DNA of 64,000 nt, from assembly GCA_019914995.1 (NCBI GenBank), contig CM034129.1, positions 8,177,725 to 8,241,724 on the forward strand, read 5' to 3'. The translations under genes were made by a program, and so were the position numbers. Position 1 is the first letter of the stretch. Each line of letters begins with the position of its first letter. The notes beneath the pieces were generated by a model that had not been told where the DNA came from, ran no database searches, and saw nothing but the letters and a program-made list of their open reading frames with translations. Below, one piece after another: positions 60,944-64,000 of the stretch. This DNA is from Acanthochlamys bracteata (Eukaryota > Streptophyta > Magnoliopsida > Pandanales > Velloziaceae).

Positions 60944-61795
60944 TAGGGGTGGCAATATGGGTTGATGGGTCGGTTTCGGATTGATCTATTTAATAATCGG
61001 GTCAAATTTGTTCAACCCTAATCCAACCCATAAATTTATACGGGTCAAAATTGTCAACCCTAACCCAACATATTAATAAGCGGGTCAAATTCGGGTCGAC
61101 CCATTTAATAATTAAACTTATTAATTATTAATTTTATATTATTAAGCTTTAGTGAAATTATAAGATCAGTTCGAATGAAGTGCACGATATTTTTACTGAC
61201 AAGATATAATTATGTCCAACAACATTCCTTAATGTCTTCATCGGTCCTTACAATATAAAAAAATATTTTATTTTTATTTTTAAAAAATATATGATAACAG
61301 CTGAAATTTATGATTACAAATACTAGGTTAATAATTTCGATAAAAATTTTGATAAATATATCTATCTAACAAAATTTTCATAAAAATCTTTATACGAAAT
61401 CTAAATTCGTCATTAAAAATACCTACATAGTAATACTTTCGATAATATTATAATTTTCATCTTATACTATTTTACTAAGGTATAAAATAAAAAATTAATT
61501 ATAAATATATTTTAATTTAATAGTTTGTAAATAAGTAGTATCGATTATATTTATTGTCAATATTTTATTATACTGTAAGAAAAAATCAAAGATTATTCTT
61601 TTAAAAGATGACATTTCGGGTTGGTGGGTCAATTTCGGGTTAACTCGAGTTGACCCATTTAATAATCGGGTCAAATTTGTTCAATCCTAATCCAATCCAT
61701 ATATTTATACGGGTCAAATTTTTCAACCATAATCCTGATTAAACAGATCGATTTCGGGTCGAATTTTTGGGTCGGGTCATATATTGTCACCCCTA
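60944..61795. mobile_element. non-autonomous hAT-like element, 852 bp
   Basis: Ends are TAGGGGTGGCAATAT on the left and ATATTGTCACCCCTA on the right, 15-bp inverted repeats with one mismatch. They are flanked by GCAATTTT (60936-60943) and GCAATTTC (61796-61803), an 8-bp duplication with one mismatch, as expected for hAT. GGGTCGAC and CGGGTCAAATT motifs repeat near both ends, around an AT-rich core with no coding capacity. Same terminal type as the element at 1311-1868. Confidence 0.85.
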
Positions 61796-62013
61796 GCAAT
61801 TTCACTCACAGTTAAAGACTTCCGAAGCAAGAAGAAGAAATTCTAATTCGGACTCTTAATCAAGTGGTGAAGACTTTCGCTTGTAGAGGAATACTTGAAG
61901 AAGCTATGGTGGAGAAGATGACCCAAGTGGATTTCATGGAAGAAGTCGAATCACCGCCAAATTTCTTGCTAGGGTTCGGTCTTTGATTTAGCTGGGAAAA
62001 CCATCCGAGAAAA

Positions 62014-62268
62014 TCGGATGAAACACGCTCAAACTTCACTTTTTTTAAACTTATTTTTAATATAAAATATATATAAATTAAAATAATTTTGACATTAATA
62101 AAAAAAAATTTTAAATTTAAATTTAAAATTTACTATAAATATATAATTAATATAAAATATTATTTTTTATTAAATATTTTTAATTTTTAATTTTATTTTT
62201 TAAATTTATTTTCTAAAAATTTCATTTTCTTCAAAAACTTCACTTCTACCTTATAATAAATACCTCCT
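62014..62268 (-). repeat. MITE, family copy 3 of 3 (reverse orientation)
   Basis: On the minus strand it starts near AGGAGGTATTTATTATAAGG and ends near GTTTGAGCGTGTTTC. The interior AAATTAAAAATTAAAAATAT with TAATAAAAAATAATATT matches the two plus-strand copies. Ends are more worn than in the 59.2-kb copy. Confidence 0.55.
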
Positions 62269-62385
62269 AAAGAGATTGTAGTTGATTTTTGTTTCATTAG
62301 CTGACTTGTCATGTCATATCTTAGATGTTGGGCCTCATAGAGAGCATTCCCGAATAGCTAAGCTTTCTTTTATTTCTTCTTTCCT

Positions 62386-62587
62386 TTAATATCACATATA
62401 GGATTTTTATGGACGAAATTCTTTTTCATCATTATTGAGTGATTTTTAGCCAGCTCAACTACGATCCAAAAGAGCAGTAACTTTTGCAAGTTTGACTAAA
62501 AAGAGTGCCTAAAAGTCTAGACGAAAAACATAGCCTGAAATTTTACTGTCTTCTTTTTGAGAAAAATTGAAAAGTTGGAAACTTTCA
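62386..62587 (-). repeat. inverted copy of the CYP71 upstream region
   Basis: The complement of this segment aligns with 56455-56677, the upstream region of CYP71 copy A. Shared landmarks are TGAAAGTTTCCAACTTTTCA, TCAAAAAGAAGACA, CGTCTAGACTT and GTTGAGCTGGCTAAAAATCA. It lies about 150 bp before copy B in the opposite orientation. About 110 bp of unrelated sequence separate it from where direct similarity resumes (62696). Confidence 0.85.
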
Positions 62588-62733
62588 TCGAGTTAATGGT
62601 ATATTTTTATTGTACTTAAATGTTGATTTTCATGCGTCTTTGCTAATTATATTTTATTTATGTAAATAATAGGTGAAGAAGGAGAAGTGGAAGAATCTCA
62701 AGCTACAAGCTAAACTCTACCATTTATTCTCCT

Positions 62734-64000
62734 ATGGATAGTTCACTGCTCTTTCAGTTATTGTCCCTTGTTCTGTTTTCAGCACTTGTACTACTAGTAT
62801 ACCTAAAGAAAAGCCATAGCAAAAGGTCACAGCAGTTCCAGAAGTTGCCGCCAGGACCGCCGCAATTGCCGATCATCGGCAACTTGCACCAGCTTGGTTC
62901 TGCACCGCACCACTCGTTTCGTAGCCTAGCTGTGAAGCATGGTCCTCTCATGTACCTTAAACTTGGTTCTGTACCTGCGGTAGTGGTCTCTTCTGGCGAA
63001 GTTGTTCGCGAGATCTTTAAAACTCATGATCTGACCTTTTCCGGCAGACCATCGCAGTATGCTGTTAAAAAGATCTCTTATGGCCTCAAAGATGTTGTCT
63101 TTGCTCCTTACGGGGAGTACTGGCGACAAGTTCGCAAGGTACCTAATAAGGCTATATAGATTTTATTTTTAAAAATTAAATTGGCGCTGTATTTGAATCC
63201 ACAAACTCCCTTTACAAAAGAAGGATTTAGTCCTAGCTTTTAACAGTAGGTTGCTTCACAAAAAATTATTGGTTATGCATATTATTACCGTTGTCGTTAA
63301 ACTGAAATAACTGAACCTGCAGGTGAGTATAGTGGAGCTGCTTAGTCCTAAACGGGTACAATCTTACCGCAATGTCAGAGAAGAAGAAGTTGTATATTTG
63401 GTTTCTTCCATCAAGAAATTGTCAACTTCCGGGCAACCTATAAACTTAAGTGAGGCAACACTAGCTCTTTCTAATAACATAGTTTGCAGGGGCATTTTTG
63501 GGGACAAGTGCGAAGGCAGCAGTAGCAACGACAGTAGTCGCAGTAGATTTCATGGAATTTTACATGTTGCGCAGGAGTTGCTGGGTGGCTTTTGCATTGT
63601 GGACTTCTTCCCTCAGCTGGAATGGGTGGCCAAATTAACCGGTTTAGAGGCGAAGCTAGAGAAAACCTTCAGAGAGCTCGATGACTTCTATAATGAGGTG
63701 ATTGAGGAGCATATCAAGTTCCCATCACAGGATTGTGATGATTTAGTACATGCGTTGCTTCAACTTCGAAGTGATCCCAATTATAAAGATATTTTTGATG
63801 ATATGGACCACATCAAGGGCTTGCTAACGGTATCCTTTTTCATGTATTATTTCATCATCTTTGTTTGAAATATATGGACCAGTTAATAGTCTTTAAAAAT
63901 TTTGTTTAGGAAATCTTGGAAATACGAGATAAATATATATTGCTCATATTGGATGTTGATAGTTATCCCCTTGATTTTCCAGGACATGTTTATCGCTGGC
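62734..64000 (+). CDS. CYP71-type cytochrome P450 (tandem copy B), cut by the window end
   Basis: Exons seen: 62734-63138, 63323-63829, and the first 18 nt of exon 3 (63983-64000). Exon lengths (405 and 507 nt) and splice sites equal those of copy A at 56722-58580. The encoded sequence differs from copy A at a limited number of residues (for example Arg-Ser for Arg-Ala after the anchor, Pro for Thr in SGRPSQY, Leu for Gln in QELLGGF). No stop or frameshift is seen. The I-helix starts at the very edge (DMFIAG). The heme-binding half lies outside the window, so completeness is unknown. Same predicted role as copy A, substrate unknown. Its upstream region is rearranged relative to copy A, so its expression may differ. 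Confidence 0.92.

Noticed and set aside
1..64000. tRNA, rRNA genes or CRISPR arrays
   Set aside because: Read through for B-box-like GGTTCGAATCC motifs, rRNA cores and regularly spaced direct repeats. None was found; CRISPR is not expected in plant nuclear DNA.

Overview
This is plant nuclear DNA, from an angiosperm. The evidence is AT-rich intergenic sequence, GT-AG introns, a chloroplast-targeted RNA-binding protein gene, plant-type P450s, a plant RGLG-type ubiquitin ligase, and dense LTR retrotransposon and MITE debris. I cannot name the species from sequence alone.

Layout. 1-2.5 kb: intergenic, with a hAT-like element bounded by a perfect 8-bp target duplication. 2.5-4.2 kb (+): an intact intronless CYP86 fatty-acid hydroxylase gene. 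4.2-7.4 kb: nothing convincing. 7.4-12.5 kb (-): a decayed Ty1/copia element with recognisable LTRs. 12.9-19.3 kb (-): a four-exon CP31-type chloroplast ribonucleoprotein gene with a 4.6-kb intron and an apparent frameshift in exon 1. 22.2-24.7 kb (-): a five-exon GH5 glycosidase gene with a ricin-B-like tail. 26.1-28.8 kb: a 2.7-kb presumed solo LTR with a 5-bp target duplication. 29.7-33.1 kb (-): a second decayed copia element. 34.0-35.9 kb (-): a second GH5 gene, paralogous to the first but with only three exons. 37.8-41.5 kb (-): an 11-exon RGLG gene (copine/vWA plus RING). 43.9-44.7 kb (-): a broken CULLIN4 fragment, possibly carried inside a TIR element. 45.5-48.5 kb: a cluster of MITEs. 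51.2-56.4 kb (-): a third copia element with both LTRs. 56.7-58.6 kb and 62.7 kb to the window end (+): two nearly identical tandem CYP71-type P450 genes. A second hAT-like element and two MITEs lie between them.

The genes do not form one obvious pathway. CYP86 would act on cutin/suberin monomers at the ER, GH5 on wall or extracellular glycans, and the CYP71 pair on specialised metabolism. The most informative structures are the two duplications. The GH5 pair differs by exactly two introns. The CYP71 pair has its upstream region inverted in front of the second copy, and a copia insertion splits the flank of the first. The CUL4 fragment is the clearest broken gene.

All exon boundaries were placed by eye from GT-AG sites, reading-frame continuity and remembered family sequences. 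No alignment or database search was run.
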